Assembly: GCA_003566475.1 (NCBI GenBank)
Contig: PXDE01000052.1
Coordinates: 1 to 14,685, forward strand
DNA: 14,685 bases
Source: PVC group bacterium
GTDB taxonomy: Bacteria > Verrucomicrobiota > Kiritimatiellia > SS1-B-03-39 > PXDE01
Direction: 5' to 3'
Shown: in pieces, positions 5,813-12,976 of the stretch
Layout of the letters: each line of letters opens with the position of its first letter
Position numbering within the stretch: the stretch's first letter is position 1
Made by a program: the position numbers and the translations under genes
Notes under the pieces: model-generated
Told to the model about the DNA's origin: nothing
What the model saw: only the letters and a program-made list of their open reading frames with translations
Database searches by the model: none

Positions 5813-7169
5813 GTTGGACTTGTTCAAGGACAGCCTAGGCGAGGCGAAGGCGGCCGGCCACCGGCCGCTGGCCATCCGCATGCGACCTCGGACCCTCGAC
5901 GAGGTGGCGGGCCAGGACTCCATCCTGGGCCCGGGAAAGCTGCTGCGCCGGGCCATCGAGGCCGACCGCCTGACCAGCCTCGTCCTCTACGGCCCCCCCG
6001 GCTGCGGCAAGACCACCCTGGCCGAGGTTATCGCCCATCAGACCGGACGCCGGTTCGTCCGCACCAGCGGGGTGCTGGCCAATGTGGCCATCCTGCGGGG
6101 CATCCTCCAGGAAGCGGCCCGCGTGCACCAGGCCGAGGGACGGGACACCCTGCTTTTCATCGACGAGATCCACCGGTTCAGCAAGAGCCAGCAGGACACG
6201 CTGCTCCCCTATCTCGAGGAGGGGTGGGCCATCCTCATCGGGGCCACCACCCACAACCCGTTCTACTTCGTCAACAGCCCCCTGCTCTCGCGCTCCCAGG
6301 TGTTCCAGCTCGACCCCCTGTCCGAGGCCGCCATGGGCACGCTGCTGGACCGGGCCCTGACCCATCCCGAGGGATTCGCGGACCGGAAGGTGGCGCTTGA
6401 TCCCGCCGCCCGGGTCCACCTGGCCAGGGTCTGCGAGGGCGACGCCCGCCGCGCCCTCAACGCCCTGGAGATCGCGGTGCTCACCACGCCGCCTGGGGAG
6501 GACGGGATGGTGCGGGTGAATCTGGAGGCGGCGGCGGAGTCGATTCAGACCAAGCCGGTGCGCTACGACCACGACGAGGACGAGCACTACGACACCATCT
6601 CCGCCTTCATCAAGAGCGTGCGGGGCTCGGACCCCGACGCGGCCATCTACTGGCTGGCCAAGATGATCGAAGCGGGGGAGGATCCGAGGTTCCTGGCCCG
6701 GCGGCTGGTGATCCTGGCCGCCGAGGACATCGGCAACGCCGACCCCCGGGGGCTGAGCGTGGCCGTGGCCGCCTTCCATGGGGTGGAGCTGGTGGGCATG
6801 CCCGAAGCCCGCATCCTGCTCGCCCAGGCCACCACCTATCTGGCCTGCGCCCCCAAGAGCAACGCCTCGTACCTGGCCGTGGACGCCGCGCTGGACGACA
6901 TCCGCACCGGTCGGGTCCAGCCCGTGCCCCGCCACCTCCGGGACAGCAGCCACAAGGCGGCGGCCAGGGCCTTCGGCCACCAAGGCTACCAGTACGCCCA
7001 CGATGCGCCCGGACATACCGTGGACCAGGTGTACCTGGAGATCCCCAGGACCTACTACGAACCCACCGACCAGGGCTACGAGCAGACCATCCGCCAGCGC
7101 CTGGCCTGGTTCCGGGAGCGCCGGGCCGAGCAGGCGCGGGAACGGGAGGGGGAGCGCAATGAGGGATAG
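5811..7169 (+). CDS. rarA: Replication-associated recombination protein A (MgsA/RarA AAA+ ATPase)
   Basis: RarA is a clamp-loader-like AAA+ ATPase acting at stalled replication forks with SSB. It has 452 residues, typical. The N-terminus LDLF...RPLAIRMRPRTLDEVAGQ is characteristic. Walker A is GPPGCGKTT (61-69), Walker B LLFIDEIHRF (114-123), and the sensor-1 segment GATTHNP with SPLLSRSQVF follows; the C-terminal helical and tetramerisation region contains AAEDIGNADPRGL and HAPGHTVDQVYLEIP. TTG 5811 (or TTG 5814 or 5820) is chosen because the LDLF segment is family-typical; ATG 5880 would remove it. The start falls in the terminal T-run of 6S RNA, and the only candidate ribosome site is the 3' strand of the 6S closing stem. 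rarA is probably transcribed by read-through from ssrS or processed from a joint transcript. Confidence 0.95.
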   Translation: MLDLFKDSLGEAKAAGHRPLAIRMRPRTLDEVAGQDSILGPGKLLRRAIEADRLTSLVLYGPPGCGKTTLAEVIAHQTGRRFVRTSGVLANVAILRGILQEAARVHQAEGRDTLLFIDEIHRFSKSQQDTLLPYLEEGWAILIGATTHNPFYFVNSPLLSRSQVFQLDPLSEAAMGTLLDRALTHPEGFADRKVALDPAARVHLARVCEGDARRALNALEIAVLTTPPGEDGMVRVNLEAAAESIQTKPVRYDHDEDEHYDTISAFIKSVRGSDPDAAIYWLAKMIEAGEDPRFLARRLVILAAEDIGNADPRGLSVAVAAFHGVELVGMPEARILLAQATTYLACAPKSNASYLAVDAALDDIRTGRVQPVPRHLRDSSHKAAARAFGHQGYQYAHDAPGHTVDQVYLEIPRTYYEPTDQGYEQTIRQRLAWFRERRAEQAREREGERNEG

Positions 7170-7246
7170 AGCGGTCAGGAGGCAGGGTGTCGTGACGGCC
7201 ACTGGACCGTCGGGTTCGGCCGGAGCGATGGGTGAGACTTTGACCG

Positions 7247-7303
7247 GTGTGGGTTGTGGGATGTGGGTTCGGGGAAACCGAAGATTGACGATTGACGATT
7301 TGC
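7247..7303 (+). repeat. Two short heptanucleotide tandem arrays
   Basis: Positions 7247-7274 are four 7-bp units (GTGTGGG, TTGTGGG, ATGTGGG, TTCGGGG). Positions 7283-7303 are three more of a different sequence (GATTGAC, GATTGAC, GATTTGC). Both lie in the 237-bp gap between rarA and fthC, where I see no gene. Confidence 0.75.
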
Positions 7304-7346
7304 GAAGTGGAAAGGAAGCGATGGTCCCCATCGGCCTCGTTCCCCA

Positions 7347-7373
7347 TACGTCCCCTGCGTCCCATCCGTCCCA
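7347..7373 (+). repeat. 9-bp tandem repeat
   Basis: Three 9-bp units, TACGTCCCC, TGCGTCCCA and TCCGTCCCA, lie 33 bp upstream of the fthC start. A related ATCCGTCCCC recurs at 8067-8076 before rny. Confidence 0.6.
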
Positions 7374-7406
7374 TGATCTGTGCCCCGCCTTCCCCGGAGC
7401 CCCCGC

Positions 7407-8006
7407 GTGACCGCCCCATCCAAGGCCGCCATGCGTGCGGAGGCCCAGCGGCGGATCCGCAGCCTTTCCGCCAAGGCGCGGGCCGAGGCCTCGGCCCGGA
7501 TCTGCGGCCACCTCCGCCGCTGGCTGGAGGCGTTGCGGCCGGAACCCCTGGCCGCCTTCCATCCGCTGGCGACCGAACCCGACATCCGTCCGCTGTTCGT
7601 GACCTGGATGGAGCAGGCGGCGCGGATCCTCCTCCCCGGATTCGATGAGGGCGCATGGGGCTGGCGCGAGGCCGACCTTGGGGAGGGATGGCAACCGGGG
7701 TACCAGGGGCTGCCGTCCCCGGTGCGCTCCGCGCCAGCCAACCCCGCATCCGTCCAGGCGGTGCTGGTCCCCGGTCTTGCCTTCGACCGCCTCGGAACCC
7801 GGCTGGGCCGGGGAGGAGGCGTATACGACCGGCTCCTCGCAGGCGTGTCCGCCCCGAAAATCGCTGTCGCCTTTCACGTCCAACTCATGGACGATCCCCT
7901 GCCCCGTGAACCCCACGATGTCCGAATGGATCAAGTCCTCACCGAATACGGATGGCTAGACCCCGCAGGTCTGACCCCGCATGGAAACCTGAAGGCTGAA
8001 ATCTGA
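7407..8006 (+). CDS. fthC: 5-formyltetrahydrofolate cyclo-ligase
   Basis: The enzyme converts 5-formyl-THF to 5,10-methenyl-THF with ATP, salvaging a storage or inhibitory folate for one-carbon metabolism in the cytosol. The family signature is clear: the basic N-terminus (SKAAMRAEAQRRIRSLS), FHPLATEPDIRPL, LVPGLAFDRLGTRLGRGGGVYDRLL with GRGGGVYDR at 134-142, and the closing DVRMDQVLTEYGW. It has 199 residues from GTG 7407, which has GGAG seven bases upstream; the in-frame ATG 7380 would add nine residues with no family match. The last seven residues and the stop codon are encoded by heptad repeats, so the C-terminal tail is probably dispensable. In proteobacteria this gene is a frequent neighbour of 6S RNA, as here. 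Confidence 0.93.
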   Translation: MTAPSKAAMRAEAQRRIRSLSAKARAEASARICGHLRRWLEALRPEPLAAFHPLATEPDIRPLFVTWMEQAARILLPGFDEGAWGWREADLGEGWQPGYQGLPSPVRSAPANPASVQAVLVPGLAFDRLGTRLGRGGGVYDRLLAGVSAPKIAVAFHVQLMDDPLPREPHDVRMDQVLTEYGWLDPAGLTPHGNLKAEI

Positions 8007-8067
8007 AACCTGAAGGCTTAAACCTGAAACCTGAAGACCGAGACCTGAACCCTGAACCCTGAACCCA
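7984..8067 (+). repeat. Heptanucleotide tandem array, 12 units (GAAACCT family)
   Basis: Twelve consecutive 7-bp units can be counted, consensus GAAACCT, with variants GAAGGCT, GAAATCT, TAAACCT, GAAGACC, GAGACCT and GAACCCT. The first three units are inside the fthC reading frame and provide its stop codon; the rest fill most of the gap before rny. It resembles the short tandemly repeated repetitive (STRR) heptamers described in cyanobacteria, in structure only. Confidence 0.9.
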
Positions 8068-8068
8068 T

Positions 8069-8091
8069 CCGTCCCCGCCCCGGGGGGACGG
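8069..8091 (+). promoter_or_regulatory. Hairpin touching the rny ribosome-binding site
   Basis: CCGTCCCC (8069-8076) pairs with GGGGACGG (8084-8091). The last two bases of the 3' arm are the first bases of the rny Shine-Dalgarno GGAAGGAG (8090-8097). No T-run follows, so a terminator is unlikely. It could protect the 5' end of the rny message or tune its translation; that is inference. Confidence 0.45.
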
Positions 8092-8106
8092 AAGGAGCTA
8101 AACACC

Positions 8107-9663
8107 ATGCATGTCGCCGACTGGCTGGCCTCCGCGATGGGGCTGGTGGGCGTGGCCACGGGCTACGTCATCTGCTTCATGATCATGCGGTATCGCGGCG
8201 AGATGATCGAGCGCGACCGCGAAGGCATCCTGCGCGAGGCCGAACTCCGGGCCGAGGGCATCGTCCGCGAGGCCGAAGTCCAGGCCCGCGACCACCTCCT
8301 GAAAGCCCGCGAGGAGTTCGACCAGCGAACCACCGAACGACGGCAGGTCCTGGAATCCATCGAGGAGCGCCTCAAGACCCGCGAGGACAACCTCGACAAG
8401 AAGATCGCCATGCTCGACCGCAAGGAGCAGATGGTGGACCACAAGCTGCTCCGGCTCGAGGAGCAGGAGGCGGCCCTGAAGGAGCAGGAGCGGACCCTGG
8501 CCGAGGTGACGGCCCGCCGACGGGAGCAGACCCTGCGGATCAGCCAGATGACCCGGGACGAGGCCCGGTCGCTGCTGCTCGACGAACTGCGGGAGGAGCT
8601 GGCCCAGGAGGAGGGGCTGATCATCCGGAAGGCCCAGGAGGAGGCGCGGCGGGAGGCGGAGACGGAGGCCCGCAAGGTCGTCACCCTGGCCATCGAGCGT
8701 TACGCCGCCGACCAGACCGGCCAGGTCACGGCCAGCGCGGTGAGCCTGCCCACCGACGACATGAAAGGCCGCATCATCGGCCGCGACGGCCGCAACATCA
8801 AGACCTTCGAGGCGGCGACGGGCGTGAACCTGGTCATCGACGACACCCCCTCGACGGTCACGGTGTCGAGCTTCGACCCGGTGCGCCGGGAGGTGGCGCG
8901 GATCGCCCTGGAGCGGCTGGTGGCCGACGGACGGATCCACCCGTCTCAGATCGAGGAGATGGTGGAGACCGTCCGGGCCGAGCTGGATCAGACCATGCTC
9001 GACGCGGCCCAGGAGGCCGTGAACCGGACCGGCCTTCAGGGCGTGGATCCGGAGCTCATGCCCATCCTGGGGCGGCTCCGGTTCCGTCACAGCTACGGCC
9101 AGAACATCCTTCAGCACAGCGTGGAGATGGCGCACCTCATGGGCATGATGGCCGCCGAGCTCGGCCTGGATCCGGCCCTCGCCAAGCGGGTCGGGCTGTT
9201 CCACGACATCGGCAAGGCGGTGGATCACGAGGTCGAGGGGGGCCACGCCCTGATCGGAGCCGATATCCTCAAACGGCACGGGGAGCGTCCGGAGGTGGTC
9301 AACGCGGTGGCCTCGCACCACCGGGATGTCCCGGCCGAGACCCCCTACGCCCATCTGTGCGTCGCCGCCGACGCCATCACCGCCTCGCGCCCGGGGGCGC
9401 GGGCCGAAACCACCGACATCTATCTGAAGCGCCTGGAGAAGCTCGAGGAGATCGCCAACGGGTTCCCCGGGGTGGGCAAGAGCTACGCCCTGCAGGCGGG
9501 CCGGGAGATCCGGGTGTTCGTGGAGCCGGGACAGGTCACCGACGAGGAAGGCATGACCCTGGCCCGGCAGATCGCCAAGCGGATCGAGAGCGAGCTCGAC
9601 TACCCGGGGCAGATCAAGGTCACCCTCATCCGCGAAACCCGGTGCGTGGAATATGCCCGCTGA
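8107..9663 (+). CDS. rny: Ribonuclease Y
   Basis: RNase Y is a membrane-anchored endoribonuclease that starts decay and processing of many mRNAs. It has 518 residues, the family length. In order: an N-terminal transmembrane helix (about 8-27), a long charged coiled coil (about 28-190, rich in EAELRAEGIVREAE-type repeats), a KH RNA-binding domain with GRIIGRDGRN (221-230), and an HD domain with RHSYGQNILQHS and the metal-binding pair H366-D367 in FHDIGKAVDHE, followed by ASHH. ATG 8107 has the strong site GGAAGGAG nine bases upstream. It overlaps ymdB by 11 bp, the arrangement seen in many bacteria, which points to translational coupling. Confidence 0.98.
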   Translation: MHVADWLASAMGLVGVATGYVICFMIMRYRGEMIERDREGILREAELRAEGIVREAEVQARDHLLKAREEFDQRTTERRQVLESIEERLKTREDNLDKKIAMLDRKEQMVDHKLLRLEEQEAALKEQERTLAEVTARRREQTLRISQMTRDEARSLLLDELREELAQEEGLIIRKAQEEARREAETEARKVVTLAIERYAADQTGQVTASAVSLPTDDMKGRIIGRDGRNIKTFEAATGVNLVIDDTPSTVTVSSFDPVRREVARIALERLVADGRIHPSQIEEMVETVRAELDQTMLDAAQEAVNRTGLQGVDPELMPILGRLRFRHSYGQNILQHSVEMAHLMGMMAAELGLDPALAKRVGLFHDIGKAVDHEVEGGHALIGADILKRHGERPEVVNAVASHHRDVPAETPYAHLCVAADAITASRPGARAETTDIYLKRLEKLEEIANGFPGVGKSYALQAGREIRVFVEPGQVTDEEGMTLARQIAKRIESELDYPGQIKVTLIRETRCVEYAR

Positions 9664-10441
9664 TCCTCTGCCCGTCCTGATGTCGGGCGACATCGTGGGA
9701 GCGCCGGGCCGGGCCGCCTTCGCCCGCGCCGCCGCCGCCTGGCGGGCCGACGGCCGGGCCCAGGTGGTGCTGGCCAACGCCGAGAACGCGGCGGGGGGGC
9801 GCGGCCCCACCCCGGAGATCCTCGACGAGATCCTCGCCGCCGGCGCCGACGCCCTCACCCTGGGCGACCACACCTGGGACCAGAAGGAGCTGGCCGGGAG
9901 CCTGGCCCGGTTCGACCGGGTGGCCCGGCCGGCCAACTTCCCGCCCGGCGCGGCCGGACAGGGTTACGCGGTCGTCCCCACCCCGGCCGGCCCTCTGGCC
10001 GTGGTCAGCCTGATCGGGCGGGTGTTCATGCCGCCCAACGACTGCCCGTTCCAGGCCATGGACCGGCTGCTGGCCGGGCCGCTGGCCGAGGTGCGGATGA
10101 TCATGGTGGACATCCATGCCGAGGCCACGTCGGAGAAGGAGGCCCTGGGGTATTTCCTCGACGGGCGGGTCACCGCCGTGGTCGGCACCCACACCCATGT
10201 CCAGACGGCGGACGCCCAGATCCTTCCCGGCGGCACCGCCTACCTCACCGACCTCGGGATGACCGGCCCCGCCCGCTCCATTCTCGGCCGCGAGATCGCC
10301 CCCATCGTGGCCCGGTTCCAGGACGGCATGCCCCGCAAGGCCGACGTGGCCAGGGGCGACGCCGTCTTCTGCGGCGCCCTCATCGAGGCCGACCCCGAAT
10401 CCGGAAGGGCCCTAGCCATCCGGACGGTGCGGGAGACGTGA
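9653..10441 (+). CDS. ymdB: YmdB-family metallophosphoesterase (2',3'-cyclic-nucleotide phosphodiesterase)
   Basis: YmdB-type enzymes are dimetal phosphodiesterases acting on cyclic nucleotides and usually coupled to rny. The protein has 262 residues. Metal and active-site motifs are in order: GDIVG (D13), ANAENAAGG (N42, E44, N45), GDHTWD (D72, H73), DIHAEATSEK (H155) and GTHTHVQTAD (H180, H182), then DLGMTG. The usual GNH triad is GDH here, with Asp in place of the metal-ligand Asn; as Asp can bind metal, the enzyme is probably active. ATG 9653 lies inside the end of rny. The gene is followed by a vapBC pair, and the conserved block resumes with xseA. Confidence 0.93.
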   Translation: MPADPLPVLMSGDIVGAPGRAAFARAAAAWRADGRAQVVLANAENAAGGRGPTPEILDEILAAGADALTLGDHTWDQKELAGSLARFDRVARPANFPPGAAGQGYAVVPTPAGPLAVVSLIGRVFMPPNDCPFQAMDRLLAGPLAEVRMIMVDIHAEATSEKEALGYFLDGRVTAVVGTHTHVQTADAQILPGGTAYLTDLGMTGPARSILGREIAPIVARFQDGMPRKADVARGDAVFCGALIEADPESGRALAIRTVRET

Positions 10442-10449
10442 GCCGCTCC

Positions 10450-10478
10450 TTGACGACCACGCTATTGGTCTATATGGT
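10450..10478 (+). promoter_or_regulatory. Probable vapBC promoter, leaderless start
   Basis: TTGACG (10450-10455), a 17-bp spacer and TATGGT (10473-10478) form a plausible sigma-70 promoter; TATATG at 10471 with a 15-bp spacer is an alternative. The -10 box is only 7 bp from the vapB ATG and no Shine-Dalgarno is present, so the transcript would begin at or next to the start codon. This AT-rich stretch stands out locally and is the likely site for VapBC autorepression. Confidence 0.55.
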
Positions 10479-10485
10479 ATCTATC

Positions 10486-10728
10486 ATGAAGACCGCGAAG
10501 GTGTTCCGCAATGGCCGCTCCCAGGCGGTTCGCATCCCCAAAGAGTTCCGGTTCGATGGCCCGGAAGTCACGATCCGGAAGGAGGGCCAGTCCGTCATCC
10601 TCGAACCACTGCCCCGGCTCTCCTGGCCTCCGGGGTTCTGGAGAAGGATCCGGATCGGCGACCCGGCCTTTGTCCGCCCCCCTCAAGGTGAGATGCCCGT
10701 GCGCCCTCCCCTCGACGAGGCGACCTGA
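10486..10728 (+). CDS. vapB: VapB antitoxin, AbrB/SpoVT-fold
   Basis: This 80-residue protein has the classic swapped-hairpin DNA-binding N-terminus MKTAKVFRNGRSQAVRIPKEFRF, with EVTIRKEGQSVILEP next (residues 1-42). The rest (PRLSWPPGFWRRIRIGDPAF...) is the tryptophan-containing tail that wraps the toxin. It neutralises VapC and represses its own promoter. ATG 10486 is chosen over an upstream in-frame ATG at 10474 because MKTAKVF is the family start. The stop codon is 3 bp before the vapC start, a standard operon arrangement. The C-terminal tail looks complete, so the pair is probably functional. Confidence 0.92.
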   Translation: MKTAKVFRNGRSQAVRIPKEFRFDGPEVTIRKEGQSVILEPLPRLSWPPGFWRRIRIGDPAFVRPPQGEMPVRPPLDEAT

Positions 10729-10731
10729 ACG

Positions 10732-11142
10732 GTGACCTATCTGCTCGATACCGACACTTGCATTGACCTCCTGCGAGGACGGGGAGACTCGGTCGCCCGG
10801 GCTCGCGCCACTCCTCCCGAGGCCTGCGCGGTGTCCACCGTCACCCGTTACGAGCTGATGACGGGGGCTGCGCAGTGTCGCCGTCCCGCCCAGGAGCAAC
10901 ACAAGGTGGAGACGCTTTGCCGGACCTTGTCCGAAATGCCTTTCACTCCAGACGCGGCGGATCAGGCTGCCCTCATCCGGATGGGGCTCGAACGCCAAGG
11001 CATCCGGATTGGCCCCTATGACCTCCTGCTCGCCGGGCAGGCGATGGCCGCGAGTCTGGTTCTGGTCACCAGCAACACCCGAGAGTTCAGTCGTGTCCCT
11101 GGCCTGAAGACCGAATCCTGGCGCCATGCCGACCCGCTGTAG
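10732..11142 (+). CDS. vapC: VapC toxin, PIN-domain ribonuclease
   Basis: VapC toxins are Mg2+-dependent endonucleases that cut tRNA or rRNA when VapB is degraded. The 136-residue protein shows the PIN fold: YLLDTDTCIDLLRG with D6, the YELMTGA segment with E41, GPYDLLLAGQAMA with D97, and the end TSNTREFSRVPGL (113-125), which corresponds to the common TNNxxEFxRVxGL. All expected acidic residues are present and the frame is unbroken, so the toxin appears intact. GTG 10732 is the only start that retains the first beta strand. It is the only toxin in this window still beside a complete antitoxin. Confidence 0.92.
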   Translation: MTYLLDTDTCIDLLRGRGDSVARARATPPEACAVSTVTRYELMTGAAQCRRPAQEQHKVETLCRTLSEMPFTPDAADQAALIRMGLERQGIRIGPYDLLLAGQAMAASLVLVTSNTREFSRVPGLKTESWRHADPL

Positions 11143-11160
11143 CTACCTTTCCGCCTTCAG

Positions 11161-11409
11161 ATGATGCATCGTCCCAACGTGAAACTCACCCTCGACATCA
11201 GCCACGCGACCATGCGGCGGCTCAAGCAGGAGGCGGCACGCCAGGGCCGCACCATGTCGGAGCTGGTCGAGACCGCCCTGCGGACGCTTCTGGAGCCCAC
11301 GCCCCGCCATGCGCCACCCCCTCCCCTCCCCCGCTTCCGGAGCGGCGGGGCCCGCGTGGAGGTGGCCAACCGCGAAGCGCTGTACGGGGTGATGACGCGG
11401 GAGCGGTAA
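11161..11409 (+). CDS. Orphan ribbon-helix-helix antitoxin (VapB-like)
   Basis: An 82-residue protein (81 if ATG 11164 is used) with an RHH DNA-binding core, VKLTLDISHATMRRLKQEAARQGRTMSELVETALRTLLE (7-45), and a proline-rich linker leading to LPRFRSGGARVEVANREALYGVM. That tail is typical of RHH antitoxins whose next gene is a PIN toxin. Here the next gene, 6 bp on, is xseA, so no toxin is present. It lies 18 bp after vapC, but vapC already has its AbrB-type partner. It may be a remnant that now acts only as a DNA-binding regulator, or it may neutralise a toxin coded elsewhere. The start lacks a clear Shine-Dalgarno. Confidence 0.85.
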   Translation: MMHRPNVKLTLDISHATMRRLKQEAARQGRTMSELVETALRTLLEPTPRHAPPPPLPRFRSGGARVEVANREALYGVMTRER

Positions 11410-11415
11410 CCAGCC

Positions 11416-12804
11416 ATGGCTGCCCCTCCCATGCCCCCTGACGGATCCCCGCCCTCCGGCCGCACCGTTCTCCACGTTCGTGACGTGGCGTTCCGGGCCA
11501 AGCAGATGCTGGAGTCCGGGATCGGGCGGGTGTGGATCGAGGGGGAGGTGTCGAACTTCACCCACGCCGCCTCCGGGCACATGTATTTCACCCTCAAGGA
11601 CGACCAGGCCCAGCTTCAGGCCGCGTTCTTCCGGGGGGCCCAGCGGGGGATGTCGTTCGCGCCCCGGCACGGCATGCACGTGGTGGTGTACGGGCAGGTC
11701 ACCGCCTACCCCGCCCGCAGCCAGATCCAGGTCATCGTCGAGCGCATGGAGGAGGCGGGGGCGGGCAAGCTCCAGAAGGCCTTCGAGAAGCTCAAGGCCA
11801 AGCTGGCCGCCGAAGGGCTGTTCGAGCCCGAGCGCAAGCGGCCCATCCCTCTGCTCCCGGGCCGGATCGCGGTGATCACCTCCCCCACCGGGGCCGCCGT
11901 GCGCGATATCCTGAATGTGCTGGGTCGGCGCTTCCCGGGCATCCCGGTCCTGATCGTGCCCGTCCGGGTCCAGGGCGAGGGCGCGGCGGAGGAGATCGCG
12001 GCCGCGCTCGACCTTGCCGGCGAACGGAAGCTGGCCGATGTGATCATCGTGGGCCGGGGCGGGGGCAGCCTGGAGGATCTGTGGGCGTTCAACGAGGAGG
12101 CGGTGGCCCGGGCGGTGGCCCGGTGTCCGCTGCCTGTGATCTCGGCGGTGGGGCACGAGACCGACTTCACCATCTGCGACTTCGTGGCCGATGTGCGGGC
12201 CCCCACCCCCTCGGCGGCGGCGGAGCTGGCGGTTCCGGCCCGGGTGGACCTGCGGCAACGGACCGACGCCCTGCGACGGCGGCTGGCCCGGGCGCTCCAG
12301 CACCAGGCCCTGACCCTGAAGCAGCGGCTGGTGAGGGCCGAGGGCAGCCATGTCTTCCGCGAGCCGGGAGTTCTGGTGACCCGCACCCGCGAACGCCTGG
12401 CCGAGCGGCACCGGTTCCTGGCCCGGGCCCTGCGCGGCGCCGCCCAGGAGCGCCAGCAGCGGCTGGACGACCTCCACGGGCGGCTGGGCACGCTGCTCGG
12501 TCACCGCGCGGACCGCGCGCGGGACCGGGTGGACACCGTCTCGCGGCGCTGGCCGAGCCTCGGGGCGGCGGTGGTCCCGCCGCGTCGGCGGGACGTCGAG
12601 GCCCTGCGCCAGCGGCTGCATGCCCTGAGTCCGCTGGCCGTGCTCGACCGCGGCTACAGCATCACCTACGGTCCCCATGGCGTGGTGCTGCGCCGGGCCG
12701 CCGATACCGCCCCCGGCGTCCGCCTGACCACCCGCCTCGCCGACGGGACGGTGGAGAGCGAGGTCAGTTCGACAACGGCACCTCACCAGACCAGGAAGAA
12801 CTGA
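11416..12804 (+). CDS. xseA: Exodeoxyribonuclease VII large subunit
   Basis: XseA with several XseB copies forms exonuclease VII, which degrades single-stranded DNA from both ends to acid-soluble oligonucleotides in repair. It has 462 residues, within the family range. In order: an N-terminal OB-fold (about 20-115: VWIEGEVSNF, HMYFTLKDDQAQLQAAFF), the catalytic domain with ITSPTGAAVRDI, GRGGGSLEDLWAFNEE (213-228) and VGHETDFTICDFVADVRAPTPSAAAE (from 245, with H247 and D250), a long coiled coil, and the closing LDRGYSIT (410-417). ATG 11416 follows the orphan RHH antitoxin by 6 bp, with GGAG 12 bases upstream. Its TGA stop is the first triplet of a MITE-like palindrome, so the exact C-terminus may be a by-product of that insertion. 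Confidence 0.97.
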   Translation: MAAPPMPPDGSPPSGRTVLHVRDVAFRAKQMLESGIGRVWIEGEVSNFTHAASGHMYFTLKDDQAQLQAAFFRGAQRGMSFAPRHGMHVVVYGQVTAYPARSQIQVIVERMEEAGAGKLQKAFEKLKAKLAAEGLFEPERKRPIPLLPGRIAVITSPTGAAVRDILNVLGRRFPGIPVLIVPVRVQGEGAAEEIAAALDLAGERKLADVIIVGRGGGSLEDLWAFNEEAVARAVARCPLPVISAVGHETDFTICDFVADVRAPTPSAAAELAVPARVDLRQRTDALRRRLARALQHQALTLKQRLVRAEGSHVFREPGVLVTRTRERLAERHRFLARALRGAAQERQQRLDDLHGRLGTLLGHRADRARDRVDTVSRRWPSLGAAVVPPRRRDVEALRQRLHALSPLAVLDRGYSITYGPHGVVLRRAADTAPGVRLTTRLADGTVESEVSSTTAPHQTRKN

Positions 12805-12941
12805 ACCACGAATGGACACGAATAAACACGGATGAGCGCAAATCCACAGATGCCGCGATCCCTGATCTCAGGCCGACGGACCGGAATCGGGTATTGGGCG
12901 CCTCTCCAGATTCGTGCCCCTTCGTGTCCATTCGTGGTTCA
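12802..12941. repeat. MITE-like palindrome with 21-bp terminal inverted repeats
   Basis: A 21-bp sequence starting TGAACCACGAATGG at 12802-12822 is repeated perfectly in inverted orientation at 12921-12941, bounding a 140-bp unit with no coding capacity. Imperfect complementarity continues inward (CACGGAT against ATTCGTG). The AACCACGAATGGACACGAA pattern is recognisable from intergenic repeats of many bacterial genomes. It begins at the xseA stop codon and ends 35 bp before the xseB start; a partial relative is at 2913-2930. Confidence 0.9.
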
Positions 12942-12976
12942 ATCCTTCCCGATTCACATGCCAACGGAGAAGCCAG

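Noticed and set aside
5835..7934. A 699-codon minus-strand frame opposite rarA and fthC
   Set aside because: It spans two well-supported genes and their repeat-filled gap; composition is that of a shadow frame.
7984..8067. CRISPR-like array
   Set aside because: The units are contiguous 7-mers with no spacers.
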